Notes under the pieces: model-generated
Told to the model about the DNA's origin: nothing
The model's input: the letters and a program-made list of their open reading frames with translations, nothing else
Database searches by the model: none
Assembly (NCBI RefSeq): GCF_004358665.1
Contig: NZ_SMZR01000002.1
Coordinates: 372,001-436,000 of the forward strand
Reading direction: 5' to 3'
Origin: Jeotgalibacillus sp. S-D1
Lineage (GTDB): Bacteria > Bacillota > Bacilli > Bacillales > Jeotgalibacillaceae
DNA: 64,000 bases
Translations under genes and position numbers: made by a program
Shown here: piece after piece, positions 32,217-40,842 of the stretch
How positions within the stretch are numbered: the first letter of the stretch is position 1
Layout: each line of letters starts with the position of its first letter

Positions 32217-33185
32217 TTATTTCCCTTGATAATGAACCCATCGTTTAGATGTAATAAACACCAAAGCAGTTAATGCCATAATGATGACAAATAAAATCCA
32301 AGCCATTGCAGATGCGTAGCCCATTTTAAAGAATTTAAATCCATTGTCGTACAAATACATTACATAAAAGGTTAAAGAATTCGCTGGTGTTCCTTGTCCT
32401 TGAGTTAAGGTATAAGGCAAAGTGAACTGCTGAAATGCTGCGATAATTCCCATAACGAGATTAAAAAAAATGACAGGCGTTAAAAGAGGCAGCGTGATAT
32501 GGCGCATCTTCTGATACCAATTCGCTCCATCTACCTTCGCAGCATCATAATAGTCTTCTGGTATGTCACCTAAGCCAGCGAGATAAATAATCACGGCTTG
32601 TCCAATGCCCCATAGTGACATGATAATAAGGGAAGGCTTTGACCAAGTTACACTTCCAAGCCAGGCTGGACCCTCAATGCCAAACGTATTCAGAACACCA
32701 TTTACAAGACCAAACCCCGGATTCAATAGCCACATCCATAAAACGGCAAGGGCTACATGGGGAACGAGGGTAGGCAAGAAAAAAATGGTCCGGTAAATAG
32801 CCATCCCTTTTACTTTCATGTTCAACATCATGGCAAGCGCCACTCCAAAAATAATACTTAAAGGGACAAAGAATACGGCAAAGTACACTGTGTTATACAC
32901 AGATTTCCAAAATAAAGAATCGGATAATAGATCCTTATAATTTTGCAAACCAACAAATTCACCCGGCTGAAGGATACTGTAAGTTGTAAAACTGAAATAA
33001 ATGGATGAAAATAATGGAATCGCGTAAAAAATCAGTAAACCTAAAATCCAAGGTGAAGCAAATAATATCCCATATTTATAGTTGCTCCATTTAGATTTCT
33101 TCTTTTTCGGAACTAATTTTAACTGCTTTTCATACGGTGTTTCAGAAGATTTAATCGGGTCTAACTTTTGTGCATTTCCATTCAC
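32217..33185 (-). CDS. Carbohydrate ABC transporter permease (MalF type)
   Basis: 322 residues with six membrane segments, a basic cytoplasmic head (LVPKKKKSKWSNYK) and the coupling loop DAAKVDGANWYQKMRHITLP. I chose GTG 33185 because GGGGAGA lies at the right distance; an earlier GTG at 33233 would put a terminator-like hairpin inside the gene and has no ribosome site. It forms the channel with the MalG-type partner. Confidence 0.9.
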   Translation of the reverse strand: MNGNAQKLDPIKSSETPYEKQLKLVPKKKKSKWSNYKYGILFASPWILGLLIFYAIPLFSSIYFSFTTYSILQPGEFVGLQNYKDLLSDSLFWKSVYNTVYFAVFFVPLSIIFGVALAMMLNMKVKGMAIYRTIFFLPTLVPHVALAVLWMWLLNPGFGLVNGVLNTFGIEGPAWLGSVTWSKPSLIIMSLWGIGQAVIIYLAGLGDIPEDYYDAAKVDGANWYQKMRHITLPLLTPVIFFNLVMGIIAAFQQFTLPYTLTQGQGTPANSLTFYVMYLYDNGFKFFKMGYASAMAWILFVIIMALTALVFITSKRWVHYQGK

Positions 33186-33204
33186 GATAATCTCCCCTTT
33201 CTCT

Positions 33205-33231
33205 AAAAAAGGGAGAGGATGAACCCCTCCC
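33205..33231 (-). terminator. Attenuating hairpin between binding protein and permease genes
   Basis: On the minus strand GGGAGGGG and CCTCTCCC form a stem with one mismatch, followed by TTTTTT. It lies seven bases after the binding-protein stop. Such partial terminators lower permease expression relative to the binding protein. Confidence 0.65.
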
Positions 33232-33237
33232 ACAAAC

Positions 33238-34536
33238 CTATTTATTAAGCTCTTTATTTACTTTTTCTGTGACATTTTCTAATAGCTCTTCCGGTGTTCC
33301 ATTCCCTCGTGTGGCATTTTCTACTGCACTAGCTAGTTCATTCCAATAAAGCGAACCTTGCGTCATAACAGGTCTATTATTAGAAACAGGCAATATTTTA
33401 ACAAATTCCCCTAAAATCGGGTCTTCTGTATAACCAAGCTCTTCATTCACAGAATCGATAACAGAGAAATCTCTAGCAATTTCACTAAATATTTTTTGTC
33501 CTTCCTCCCCGCTAAAGAATTTCATAAATTCCCATGCAGCTTCTTTATTTTCCGCACCTTTTGGTATGACTACAGACCACCCCCCTGACCAGGTAGTATG
33601 ATTTTCACCATTTGGCGTTGGCATTGGGAAAACTCCATAGTTTAAATCAGGATTGAACTTTTCTATTGCCGAAACTTCCCACGGTCCACTTACCTTCATA
33701 CTTAATTGGTTCGTTAAGAAAGGATCCATTGCTCCATCTCCTTGTGAATCAGTAAAACCAGCAATGTCCTCGACATCATACTTTTGGGCAAAATCCGTCA
33801 TCCATTGCAATGCTTCTACAATTTTCGGATCATTTGCAGTAACAGTCTTTGTTTCCGGGTCATAAAATTCTCCTCCAAAAGCCCAGCCCCAACCGTATAA
33901 CCAGCCTTGTCCAAACCAAGGAATAAAACCAATTCTTTCGAATCGCTTGCCATCCTTGATCGTTAATTTTTCCGCGGCATCTTCTAATTCCGCAATTGTT
34001 TCTGGAGGATTGTTAGGATCTAATCCTACTTCTTTGAAATGGTCTATATTAAAATAAACGAGTCGGGAATCAGTGGAAATTGGCATTCCATACAATTTCC
34101 CATCATAACTGGCTTCCTCCCAAGCAAAAGGATAATATGTATCCTTGGTAATTCCACTTTCCTCAGCGAGTTCTGTTAAATCTTCTAACGAACCTTGATC
34201 TGCCCATGAGCCAATTTCAAATCTGTCAAAATAAGCAACATCAGGCGGGTTTCCTCCTGAGACAGCTGTAAGCAGTTTTTCATTTTGTCCTTCCCCTTGA
34301 TTAGCAGTATAAACAGCCTTTATCTTGATATCAGGATTTTGTTCTTCAAAAGCTTTAATAACGGCTTCGGCAGCATCACCAGTAGTATCAGTTAATGAAT
34401 GCCAAAAGGTTACAGTCGTTTGACCGTCTCCTGATCCACTTGAACCAGAACCCGACGAACAGCCTGCGAGTAGCATTGATAATATGAACACAAAAATAAA
34501 TAACTCAAATTTCATCTTCTTTTTCCCTTTACTCAT
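33238..34536 (-). CDS. Extracellular sugar-binding lipoprotein
   Basis: 432 residues: signal peptide with lipobox LLAGC, a Ser/Gly-rich linker, then a family-1 binding protein (TVTFWHSLTDTTGDAAEAVI at the start, WSGGWSVVIPKGAENKEAAWEFMKF near the C-terminus). It captures the sugar outside the cell and delivers it to the two permeases encoded downstream. Ribosome site AAAAGGGGG. Its upstream region holds a cre-like site and palindromes that fit control by CcpA and by the adjacent GntR/LacI-type regulator. Confidence 0.93.
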   Translation of the reverse strand: MSKGKKKMKFELFIFVFILSMLLAGCSSGSGSSGSGDGQTTVTFWHSLTDTTGDAAEAVIKAFEEQNPDIKIKAVYTANQGEGQNEKLLTAVSGGNPPDVAYFDRFEIGSWADQGSLEDLTELAEESGITKDTYYPFAWEEASYDGKLYGMPISTDSRLVYFNIDHFKEVGLDPNNPPETIAELEDAAEKLTIKDGKRFERIGFIPWFGQGWLYGWGWAFGGEFYDPETKTVTANDPKIVEALQWMTDFAQKYDVEDIAGFTDSQGDGAMDPFLTNQLSMKVSGPWEVSAIEKFNPDLNYGVFPMPTPNGENHTTWSGGWSVVIPKGAENKEAAWEFMKFFSGEEGQKIFSEIARDFSVIDSVNEELGYTEDPILGEFVKILPVSNNRPVMTQGSLYWNELASAVENATRGNGTPEELLENVTEKVNKELNK

Positions 34537-34608
34537 TTTAATCCCCCTTTTAATAATAATGGTCTAACTCCCCTTTGAAATGATGTGCAATCAATGATGC
34601 TTAGAATA

Positions 34609-34623
34609 ATTAAAGCGCTTACA
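34609..34623 (-). promoter_or_regulatory. cre-like site (CcpA) before the binding-protein gene
   Basis: ATTAAAGCGCTTACA differs from the cre consensus at one core position. It lies 73 bases upstream of the binding-protein start, in the expected promoter region. Confidence 0.6.
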
Positions 34624-34680
34624 TTTCTTATTAAAAAATATAAAAGACAAATAACTCAAATGGTATAACAAGTATTACTT

Positions 34681-34728
34681 GATATACTAAATGGTATATT
34701 AGTAGATTAACGTCATATATAGTATATG
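34681..34728. promoter_or_regulatory. Probable operators of the GntR/LacI-type regulator
   Basis: GATATAC (34681-34687) and GTATATT (34694-34700) form an inverted pair, and CATATATAGTATATG (34714-34728) is a perfect 15-base palindrome. A related GATATA...ATACC arrangement occurs before the regulator gene itself at about 36059-36075. The shared TATAC half-sites suggest one regulator acts at both. Confidence 0.5.
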
Positions 34729-34837
34729 TCAACATAATTTATTATAATATCCTGAATATTTAAAATTATTATTAATTCCTGATTGTCTTTCAGGTGATGC
34801 TTTTTAACGATGACTAAATCAACTCAGTGTAAATAAA

Positions 34838-34870
34838 AAAAACAATCCCTATTTTTAAAAGGATTGTTTA
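34838..34870 (-). terminator. Terminator overlapping the regulator's stop codon
   Basis: AAACAATCC (34840-34848) pairs with GGATTGTTT (34861-34869), followed on the minus strand by TTTTTTTTATTT. The stop codon of the regulator is part of the stem. It separates the regulator from the sugar operon, which then needs its own promoter. Confidence 0.85.
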
Positions 34871-36022
34871 CTTTTTATTATTTTTTGAATGCCCTAAATT
34901 CCGCCTGCTCATTGTGGACTTACCTTCTACTAAAGCGAACTCAATAGCGGTGTGTTTTGGTATTTTTTCACCTTGTATTAGCTTCAATAAAAACTCCACT
35001 GCCTTCCTTCCCATTTCTTGCTCATTTTGATGTATATGTGTAAATTCCGCTTGATTAAAAATGTCTTCTGGAGAATCAAAACAAACAATTGAATAATCTT
35101 CAGGGATTTTTTTTCCTAAATCTTTAATAACCCTTAAAAGTATAAGCGCTAAGTCATATTCACAAACATTAAAACCAGTTACAGTAGGATTTTCTATGAT
35201 AAACTGTTTAACAGCTTCATAATCCTTTTTCTTCCCATCTATGCAATGATTTTGAGGTAAATTTGAAATAAGATTATTAAGGTGAAAGTTCGGGTTTAAG
35301 ATTAAGCCTTTTTTAGAGTAGGCAAGATTAAAACCTTTTAATCTTTCTTCAATTGCAGATGTGCCATCAGGCGAAGACGACAAAAATCCAACATCTGCAT
35401 GTCCTAAAGAAAATAGATAGTTGGTTAACACTTCACTTGCCTTCTGATTATCGGTGCATACTGAACTTGCCGGTATCCCCTTTAAGTAACGATCAATTAG
35501 AATTAACGGAAAATCCGCTAAAACCAGCTTCAACAACTCTACGTTATAGTTTTCACCATGAACTGGATGTATAATGAGTCCATCCACTCCGTAATCCACA
35601 AGACTTTTTATTGCATTCTCTTCTTCTTTAACGTCTCCTCCTGTCAATCGAATAATCAAGTTGCAATTATTTCGCATACACATATCCTCGATTGCTTTAA
35701 TGAGGTTTGATCCGAAGGAATCTGAAAATCCAGAAATGATTAGCGCGACCAATTTAATATTCGAGGAATTATTCGGTTTGGAAAGATCAGTTTGATTTAC
35801 GGTTGGATGATCTTGTGCAATGAAAGACCCTTTTCCCCTTATCCTTTCTATAATATTATTTTGGGCAAGTTTATCCAACGCCTTTTTGGAAGTAATTCTG
35901 CTTACATTAAATTTTTCGGCTAATTCCATTTCAGATAAAACTCTGTCACCCTTTTTTAACACTCCTTCTTTAATTTGCTCAATTATAGAGTTATAAATTT
36001 TTTCATATAGCGGAATATTCAT
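34868..36022 (-). CDS. GntR-type DNA-binding, LacI-type ligand-binding regulator (AraR-like)
   Basis: 384 residues. The N-terminal 70 residues are a GntR winged helix (PLYEKIYNSIIEQIKEGVL, then LAEKFNVSRITSKKALDKL and a GKGSFI wing). The rest is a periplasmic-binding-like domain (VALIISGFSDSFG, YGVDGLIIHPVHGE, VCFDSPEDIF) that senses a sugar, the architecture of AraR. It lies upstream of the ABC sugar operon in the same direction and most likely represses it in the absence of the sugar. Confidence 0.9.
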   Translation of the reverse strand: MNIPLYEKIYNSIIEQIKEGVLKKGDRVLSEMELAEKFNVSRITSKKALDKLAQNNIIERIRGKGSFIAQDHPTVNQTDLSKPNNSSNIKLVALIISGFSDSFGSNLIKAIEDMCMRNNCNLIIRLTGGDVKEEENAIKSLVDYGVDGLIIHPVHGENYNVELLKLVLADFPLILIDRYLKGIPASSVCTDNQKASEVLTNYLFSLGHADVGFLSSSPDGTSAIEERLKGFNLAYSKKGLILNPNFHLNNLISNLPQNHCIDGKKKDYEAVKQFIIENPTVTGFNVCEYDLALILLRVIKDLGKKIPEDYSIVCFDSPEDIFNQAEFTHIHQNEQEMGRKAVEFLLKLIQGEKIPKHTAIEFALVEGKSTMSRRNLGHSKNNKK

Positions 36023-36246
36023 AGTGGCATATCACCTTTATTTGTAGTTGTTATATTTGATATATAAAGCATACCATTTTCATTTTTTATGTCAATCCTT
36101 TATGCTTTAGACCAATGCTGTTGTCATCATTTCCCGCTACTATTATGACCTAACTGTATCCCAACAGCTGTAAAAAAATGTTCATTTGTATCCCTCCTAC
36201 ATTAATAATATGAGGAATTAGATTATAATTCTTGATATTTCTTGTG

Positions 36247-36708
36247 CTATTTGCTTAAAAGCAATTGTTTCATACTTTTAATTATCCCCATATGTAGATT
36301 TTCATGATTCATATGAAAAATAACCATATCACCTACTGTTCTTAAACCTAAGAAAGACGCTGGAAGTGGTGAATTGACGTATTTTTTACACGCCTTTTCT
36401 ATATAAACGGGTTGTTGTTCCAGGTGCTTTATTATTTCATCCAGTGATGGAGGTTGCTCTGACCAACTTCCTGGATTACTGCCACTCGGAAATAGCAAAT
36501 GATAAGACAGAGGCATTTGTCTCTTCTCATTAACAGCTGGAAACATTGTATTATCCCATCCTACTAAGATATGCCCGGCATTCCAGCGAATACTGTTATT
36601 ATGACCCGGTGGAATTCGGTCTGCTATTTCTTCAGGAATTGTGCGTAGAAACTCTACAGTCCACTTACGCCACAATTTCATTTGTTCAAAAATTTGTTCA
36701 TCAGTCAT
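36247..36708 (-). CDS. DinB-family protein, 153 aa
   Basis: A four-helix-bundle DinB protein. Metal-binding histidines appear in IRWNAGHILVGWDN and in the pair MVIFHMNHENLHMGII. DinB proteins include thiol transferases such as BstA, YfiT and bacillithiol-dependent enzymes. Ribosome site AAAGGAGTG. It stands 35 bases downstream of the TetR gene and may be cotranscribed with it. Confidence 0.85.
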   Translation of the reverse strand: MTDEQIFEQMKLWRKWTVEFLRTIPEEIADRIPPGHNNSIRWNAGHILVGWDNTMFPAVNEKRQMPLSYHLLFPSGSNPGSWSEQPPSLDEIIKHLEQQPVYIEKACKKYVNSPLPASFLGLRTVGDMVIFHMNHENLHMGIIKSMKQLLLSK

Positions 36709-36742
36709 AACCCATCCACTCCTTTAACTTCAATAAATTAAT

Positions 36743-37309
36743 CTACATCCCAATCAATTTCTTCATAATTCCCTCATCTGAAAGCTCCGTTAACAGCTCC
36801 ACTAATTTTTCAATGGATGGTGGCTCTTCTTGACTAAACCAATAACGCAGCACACCGATCATGGCTGACAGGGCATATTCCAATGTGTATTCCAGTTCAA
36901 AGTCGTCTCTCGCTCCCTGGGCAATGAGGATTTCTTTGATCATGGGCTTCATGCTGGCTTTGATTTTGCCCTGAAAGGCTGGATCTCCCTGATCTCCCAG
37001 CAGGACCACCAGATATTTACTGTGGTGTGAAAACATGCTGACCAGTGCTTCAAGCGGAAATGGATCCTTTTGAGAGGACAGCTGCTGGACGGGCAGCTCT
37101 TGAAGATTGGCAATCAAACGCTCCTCTAATTGCTCCAGCACATCATACACATCTGAAAAGTACTCATAAAATGTAGAACGGTTATATCCCGCTCTCATCG
37201 TAATTTCCTTAATCGTTATCTTATCAATTCGCTTCATACAGTAAAGCTCCCAGAAGGCCTGGTTTAAATTTTGTTTTGTTTGCGCCGTAATTGCTGGGTT
37301 CTTTTTCAT
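36743..37309 (-). CDS. TetR-family regulator of the divergent ABC exporter
   Basis: 188 residues from ATG 37309, which has AAAGGGGG upstream; a longer reading to 37387 would run through the operator. The helix-turn-helix is ITIKEITMRAGYNRSTFYEYF; the C-terminal domain is typical TetR_C. It is divergent from an ABC-2 transporter pair, with inverted repeats between, so it probably controls both directions. Confidence 0.88.
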   Translation of the reverse strand: MKKNPAITAQTKQNLNQAFWELYCMKRIDKITIKEITMRAGYNRSTFYEYFSDVYDVLEQLEERLIANLQELPVQQLSSQKDPFPLEALVSMFSHHSKYLVVLLGDQGDPAFQGKIKASMKPMIKEILIAQGARDDFELEYTLEYALSAMIGVLRYWFSQEEPPSIEKLVELLTELSDEGIMKKLIGM

Positions 37310-37338
37310 GCTTACTTCCCCCTTTGAATCTCCATTAT

Positions 37339-37414
37339 CCGACATTAGAGGCAACAATGTCGGTTGATCCCACCTTTGATGCATCATACACTTATATCAT
37401 ACGACACGTTGTCG
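37339..37414. promoter_or_regulatory. Probable TetR operators in the divergent promoter region
   Basis: CCGACATT (37339-37346) is mirrored by AATGTCGG (37356-37363), and CGACACGTTGTCG (37402-37414) is a perfect short palindrome. All share the CGACA half-site. The second lies just before the ABC gene's ribosome site. Confidence 0.6.
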
Positions 37415-37434
37415 GATATTAAAAGGGAGGATGA

Positions 37435-38346
37435 TTGAAAGTGCCAGCTATAGAAATTCAACAGCTTACAAAGAATTACGGAAACAATAAGGGAATTTTT
37501 GATGTTTCTTTTCAAATAGAAGAAGGTGAGGTATTTGGCTTTCTGGGTCCTAACGGTGCGGGCAAAACAACGACCATCCGTCATCTATTGGGATTCACTA
37601 AACCACAAAGCGGAAAGGCTGCGATTTTAGGCTTAGATACCTGGAAGCAAGCAAAAGAGATTCAGCAGCATCTCGGTTATTTACCTGCAGAAATTGCTTT
37701 TCCTGCAAACATGACGGGTACACAGATCATTCAGCATACTGCGAATATGCGCGGTCTACAGGATATGACGAAGGCTCATCAATTAATCGAGATGTTTGAC
37801 TTGGATCCAACAGCACTCATTAAGCGAATGTCCAAAGGGATGAAGCAAAAGGTTGGGATTGTATGTGCTTTTATGCACGATCCGAAGATCCTGATTCTTG
37901 ACGAACCGACGACAGGCTTAGATCCACTTATGCAATCAGTATTTGTAAAATTAATTCATCAGGAAAAACAAAAGGGGAAAAGCATTCTGATGTCGTCTCA
38001 TCTATTTGAGGAAATTGAAGGGACATGCGATCGTATTGCGATGATAAAACACGGAAAATTAATTTCGACTATGAATTCTCAGGATTTTAAGAATTTTGAT
38101 AGAACCACATATAAAATAACCTTTCGGGACCTTCAAAACCTTCAGGATTTCCAGAAAGAAGGGTTTATTCTTAGTGAAATACAAGAAGAAGCTTTGCATC
38201 TCACGTTAGAAATAGAGGACCTTCAGATCAATGAGCTGCTGAGGGCGTTATCGAAAAGAGATGTGATTTCTATACGGGAGATGGAGTATTCACTCGAAGA
38301 TTATTTTATGAATTATTATAAAGAAGGAGACTACAGCCATGTTTAG
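37435..38346 (+). CDS. ABC transporter ATPase (ABC-2 exporter)
   Basis: 303 residues: Walker A GPNGAGKTT, signature MSKGMKQK, Walker B ILILDEPTTGLD and the H-loop SSHLFEEIE. The C-terminal extension of 80 residues is usual for drug or antimicrobial-peptide exporters. The start is TTG 37435 or GTG 37441, both served by GGGAGG. It overlaps the permease gene by eight bases. Confidence 0.92.
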   Translation: MKVPAIEIQQLTKNYGNNKGIFDVSFQIEEGEVFGFLGPNGAGKTTTIRHLLGFTKPQSGKAAILGLDTWKQAKEIQQHLGYLPAEIAFPANMTGTQIIQHTANMRGLQDMTKAHQLIEMFDLDPTALIKRMSKGMKQKVGIVCAFMHDPKILILDEPTTGLDPLMQSVFVKLIHQEKQKGKSILMSSHLFEEIEGTCDRIAMIKHGKLISTMNSQDFKNFDRTTYKITFRDLQNLQDFQKEGFILSEIQEEALHLTLEIEDLQINELLRALSKRDVISIREMEYSLEDYFMNYYKEGDYSHV

Positions 38347-39121
38347 TAAGCCCTTATTTATCCATTTAATAAAAACGAATGGGAAACTATTTTCCATCAT
38401 CACAGGAGCCCTCATTTTATTAATTGGGGTTGTTATGAGTATTTTCACTCCGGAAACGATGCAGGAAATTGCCGAGGCAAGCATGGATGCTCCTGTAAAT
38501 CCGTTAGGTGATATCACCACCCTCATTGCCTTTGTCGCCAATCAATATTTCGGGAATTTTGCCCTCATCTTTGGCATCATCTATTCGATTATTATGGGGA
38601 ATAAGCTGATAGCCGACCAGGTGGATAAAGGAAGCATGGCTTATCATTTGTCAACGCCTATCACAAGAAGCCAGTATACGTTTACAAGCGCCGTTTATTT
38701 TGTGTCCTCCCTGGTGGTCATGTTCGGGCTGGTATTTGCTGCAGGGTATGGTGTAGCCGAGATCGTTCAACCCGGAGAACTGCCAGTCGCCAAATTCTTT
38801 GCGCTCACAGCAGGTTCTTTATTATTGCATCTGGCAATCAGCGGAATCACCTTTTTCGCATCCTGCTTATTCAACCGTTCAAGTCAATCTCTCGCCCTGG
38901 GTGCAGGTCTGGCCGTGTTTTTCTATGCAGCCAATATTCTATCTGGCATGAGTGACAGCTTGGAGTTCCTCAAAAACGTCACGATCATCACTCTCTACGA
39001 CACAAATGCCATCGTTCAAAATGAAAGCTATGGGGGCCAATTAGTTCTTCTGGCGGTGCTAACCTTTGTCCTCTATTTCATTGGAATGCTTGTCTTTAAG
39101 CGGAAGGACTTACCGCTGTAA
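38339..39121 (+). CDS. ABC-2 type transporter permease
   Basis: 260 residues with six hydrophobic segments and a large extracellular loop after the first (ETMQEIAEASMDAPVNPLG). ABC_2 permease pattern with GNKLIADQVDKGSMAYHLSTPITRSQY after the second segment, typical of the YhcI/NatB-like subset. It works with the ATPase encoded upstream, likely for drug or peptide efflux under TetR control. Confidence 0.88.
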   Translation: MFSKPLFIHLIKTNGKLFSIITGALILLIGVVMSIFTPETMQEIAEASMDAPVNPLGDITTLIAFVANQYFGNFALIFGIIYSIIMGNKLIADQVDKGSMAYHLSTPITRSQYTFTSAVYFVSSLVVMFGLVFAAGYGVAEIVQPGELPVAKFFALTAGSLLLHLAISGITFFASCLFNRSSQSLALGAGLAVFFYAANILSGMSDSLEFLKNVTIITLYDTNAIVQNESYGGQLVLLAVLTFVLYFIGMLVFKRKDLPL

Positions 39122-39283
39122 TAGGGGTTAAGCACGGTGAAATGGCTTCTAACCCGGGATAAAAAAGTTAGTACACAGTAAGGTAGAGGAGCAGCGTCTT
39201 ACATAGGCGTTGCTCTAACTAGGTTGGAGACCGAACGAGAGTAAGGTACCTCGGCTCCTATCAACTGACCAATTAATTAATGC

Positions 39284-39760
39284 TTAACTAACCGGAACCT
39301 TCCCTTTCAAATTACTAATTCTAAAAATTTCCACTGCATTAATTCCTATCCAACTCCCGACTAATGAGGAAAAAGGACTGAAAGAGTCCAATCTTGCAGA
39401 GTTAAAATCTATCACAAACAAAAACGCTGTAAAAATAATAGATAGAATACTGAGGGAGACAGCCCCTGTCATTCTTTTTCGCTTCCAGCGCTTCTCTCCC
39501 CAATGGTCTTTGTAAAATTCCTCCACACGCCTGATCGCCTTTGTACCAATTGTTTTTCCAGTTTTTAGCGTGTAGAACATCATAGCTGCAGTGAGCCAGA
39601 GTAATGCGCAACATAAGCCCCATAAGACGGAAAACGAAACACCGCTCTTCGCTAAATAAGCAAATAGAACTAAAAACACCAGCATGATAAGATTGAGTTG
39701 GACCAATTGAATCTTGTTCAGACGCATAACCTTATGTATAGTCCATTCTGTCTCAGCCAT
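39284..39760 (-). CDS. Hypothetical membrane protein, 158 aa
   Basis: Four hydrophobic segments in two pairs (about residues 18-34, 43-62, 101-120 and 130-148), separated by a charged loop with KDHWGEKRWKRKR. Ribosome site GAAAGGGAG. No family recognised. The preceding 160 bases, up to the ABC permease, hold only a weak hairpin (GAGCAGCG with CGTTGCTC near 39189-39213). Confidence 0.6.
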   Translation of the reverse strand: MAETEWTIHKVMRLNKIQLVQLNLIMLVFLVLFAYLAKSGVSFSVLWGLCCALLWLTAAMMFYTLKTGKTIGTKAIRRVEEFYKDHWGEKRWKRKRMTGAVSLSILSIIFTAFLFVIDFNSARLDSFSPFSSLVGSWIGINAVEIFRISNLKGKVPVS

Positions 39761-40204
39761 TTTATACTCCCTTTCACTTCTCTATGTTTTCCCCACATCT
39801 CAGTCGCTGAAGGCGGCGTTCATATTCCATGGGGAGAGGGTGAGCCTCTCCAAAGATCTGCGTTCTAAGTAATCAACTGGGACTTTCCTTCTTAAGTGTT
39901 TCATGCTGCTAATTTATACTATATTATGTACTACCCAACATCCGATAAATGGGAAACCTCTAGTATAGTATTCATACCCCAAATTAGTCTTCAATAACTC
40001 ATATAAAATAGTAAACTCAATTGTATAGGAGAACTTTTCTCTGACTCAATTTTAACCACATGAAATCGTTCATAATGCTTAGAAGCAGTTTAATTCGATA
40101 ACAAAGAAAATTGTTATTAGAAGGAATTTAAGAGTAAACATAGAATAATTAATTAGTCTAAAGTTCATTGATATAGACAATAGTTGTTAGAGGAGGCGTT
40201 CATT
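39761..40204. other. Intergenic stretch before the acetyltransferase leader
   Basis: AT-rich with no gene that has a ribosome site. It must contain the promoters of the flanking divergent genes. The final bases (AGAGGAGGCG) are the ribosome site of the leader peptide at 40205. Confidence 0.4.
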
Positions 40205-40261
40205 ATGACAAATATAAAAAATTATATTATTAATGACTACATGGGGATAACGACTAATTAA
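40205..40261 (+). CDS. Possible leader peptide, 18 aa
   Basis: ATG 40205 has a near-perfect AGAGGAGG ribosome site eight bases upstream and encodes MTNIKNYIINDYMGITTN, then stops. It is followed by 42 bases containing a hairpin that covers the ribosome site of the acetyltransferase gene. The arrangement resembles leader peptides of inducible antibiotic-resistance genes. Alternatively it is the remnant of a truncated gene. Confidence 0.4.
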   Translation: MTNIKNYIINDYMGITTN

Positions 40262-40276
40262 CAAAGTTTTTTAGCG

Positions 40277-40300
40277 TTTCCCCGAATTTGGAAGGGGAAA
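40277..40300 (+). promoter_or_regulatory. Hairpin sequestering the acetyltransferase ribosome site
   Basis: TTTCCCC (40277-40283) pairs perfectly with GGGGAAA (40294-40300); the ribosome site GGAAGGGG (40290-40297) is partly in the stem. The ATG is four bases after the hairpin. Translation should be low unless the hairpin is opened. Confidence 0.55.
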
Positions 40301-40303
40301 TTT

Positions 40304-40762
40304 ATGAGTACGGAAAACGTGAAAATTATAGAGCTAAATGCAGAAAACTGGTACGACTGTTGTGAACTAATGGTATCAGCTGAACAAGAAAAATATATGG
40401 AGCCCAATGCTATATCAATAGCTCAGTCTAAATTTGAACCTACATTAAAGCTTTATGCTATTTATGCAGAAGATAAGATAGTTGGATTTTTGATGTATAA
40501 TTCTGTGCAAGAAGAACTTGATGGTTATTGGGTTTATAGAATAATGGTGGATAAGCAATTCCAAGGCAAAGGGATAGGTAAAGCGGCGACTAAATTAATG
40601 ATTTCAGAAATGGCTAAATTACCTAATGTAAAAAGAATTGTCGTAGGTTATCATCCTGAAAACTTTGGAGCACATAATTTATACTCCAGCTTGGGATTTG
40701 TTGATAATGGGGATAGGTTCGGCAAGGAAATGGCAGTTATCAAAAATGTAACCGAGTGTTAG
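40304..40762 (+). CDS. GNAT-family N-acetyltransferase, BltD/PaiA-like
   Basis: 152 residues with the GNAT acetyl-CoA loop VDKQFQGKGIGKAATKLM and the C-terminal ENFGAHNLYSSLGFVDNG. The overall pattern, including the N-terminal YMEPNAISIAQSKFEP, resembles spermine/spermidine acetyltransferase BltD, but aminoglycoside-type or streptothricin-type acetylation is possible. The probable leader peptide and hairpin in front suggest inducible translation, which would favour a drug-modifying role. Confidence 0.85.
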   Translation: MSTENVKIIELNAENWYDCCELMVSAEQEKYMEPNAISIAQSKFEPTLKLYAIYAEDKIVGFLMYNSVQEELDGYWVYRIMVDKQFQGKGIGKAATKLMISEMAKLPNVKRIVVGYHPENFGAHNLYSSLGFVDNGDRFGKEMAVIKNVTEC

Positions 40763-40842
40763 GTTAGAATCTTTCATTATGAAAGGGCCATTTTTTGGTC
40801 CTTTCTTATTGTAATTTGACAGGTGCTAGAGGTGAAGTGAAG

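Noticed and set aside
32605-32796. Plus-strand frames inside the ABC permease and similar antisense frames in other genes
   Set aside because: No ribosome sites, and the opposite strand encodes well-conserved proteins.
36153-36185. 11-codon minus-strand ORF MNIFLQLLGYS with a strong GTAGGAGGG ribosome site
   Set aside because: Too short and no hairpin or gene follows it in a leader-like arrangement; perhaps a gene remnant.
39189-39260. Possible riboswitch or structured RNA between the ABC permease and the membrane protein gene
   Set aside because: Only one weak hairpin and no known conserved core; position between convergent genes argues against a riboswitch.
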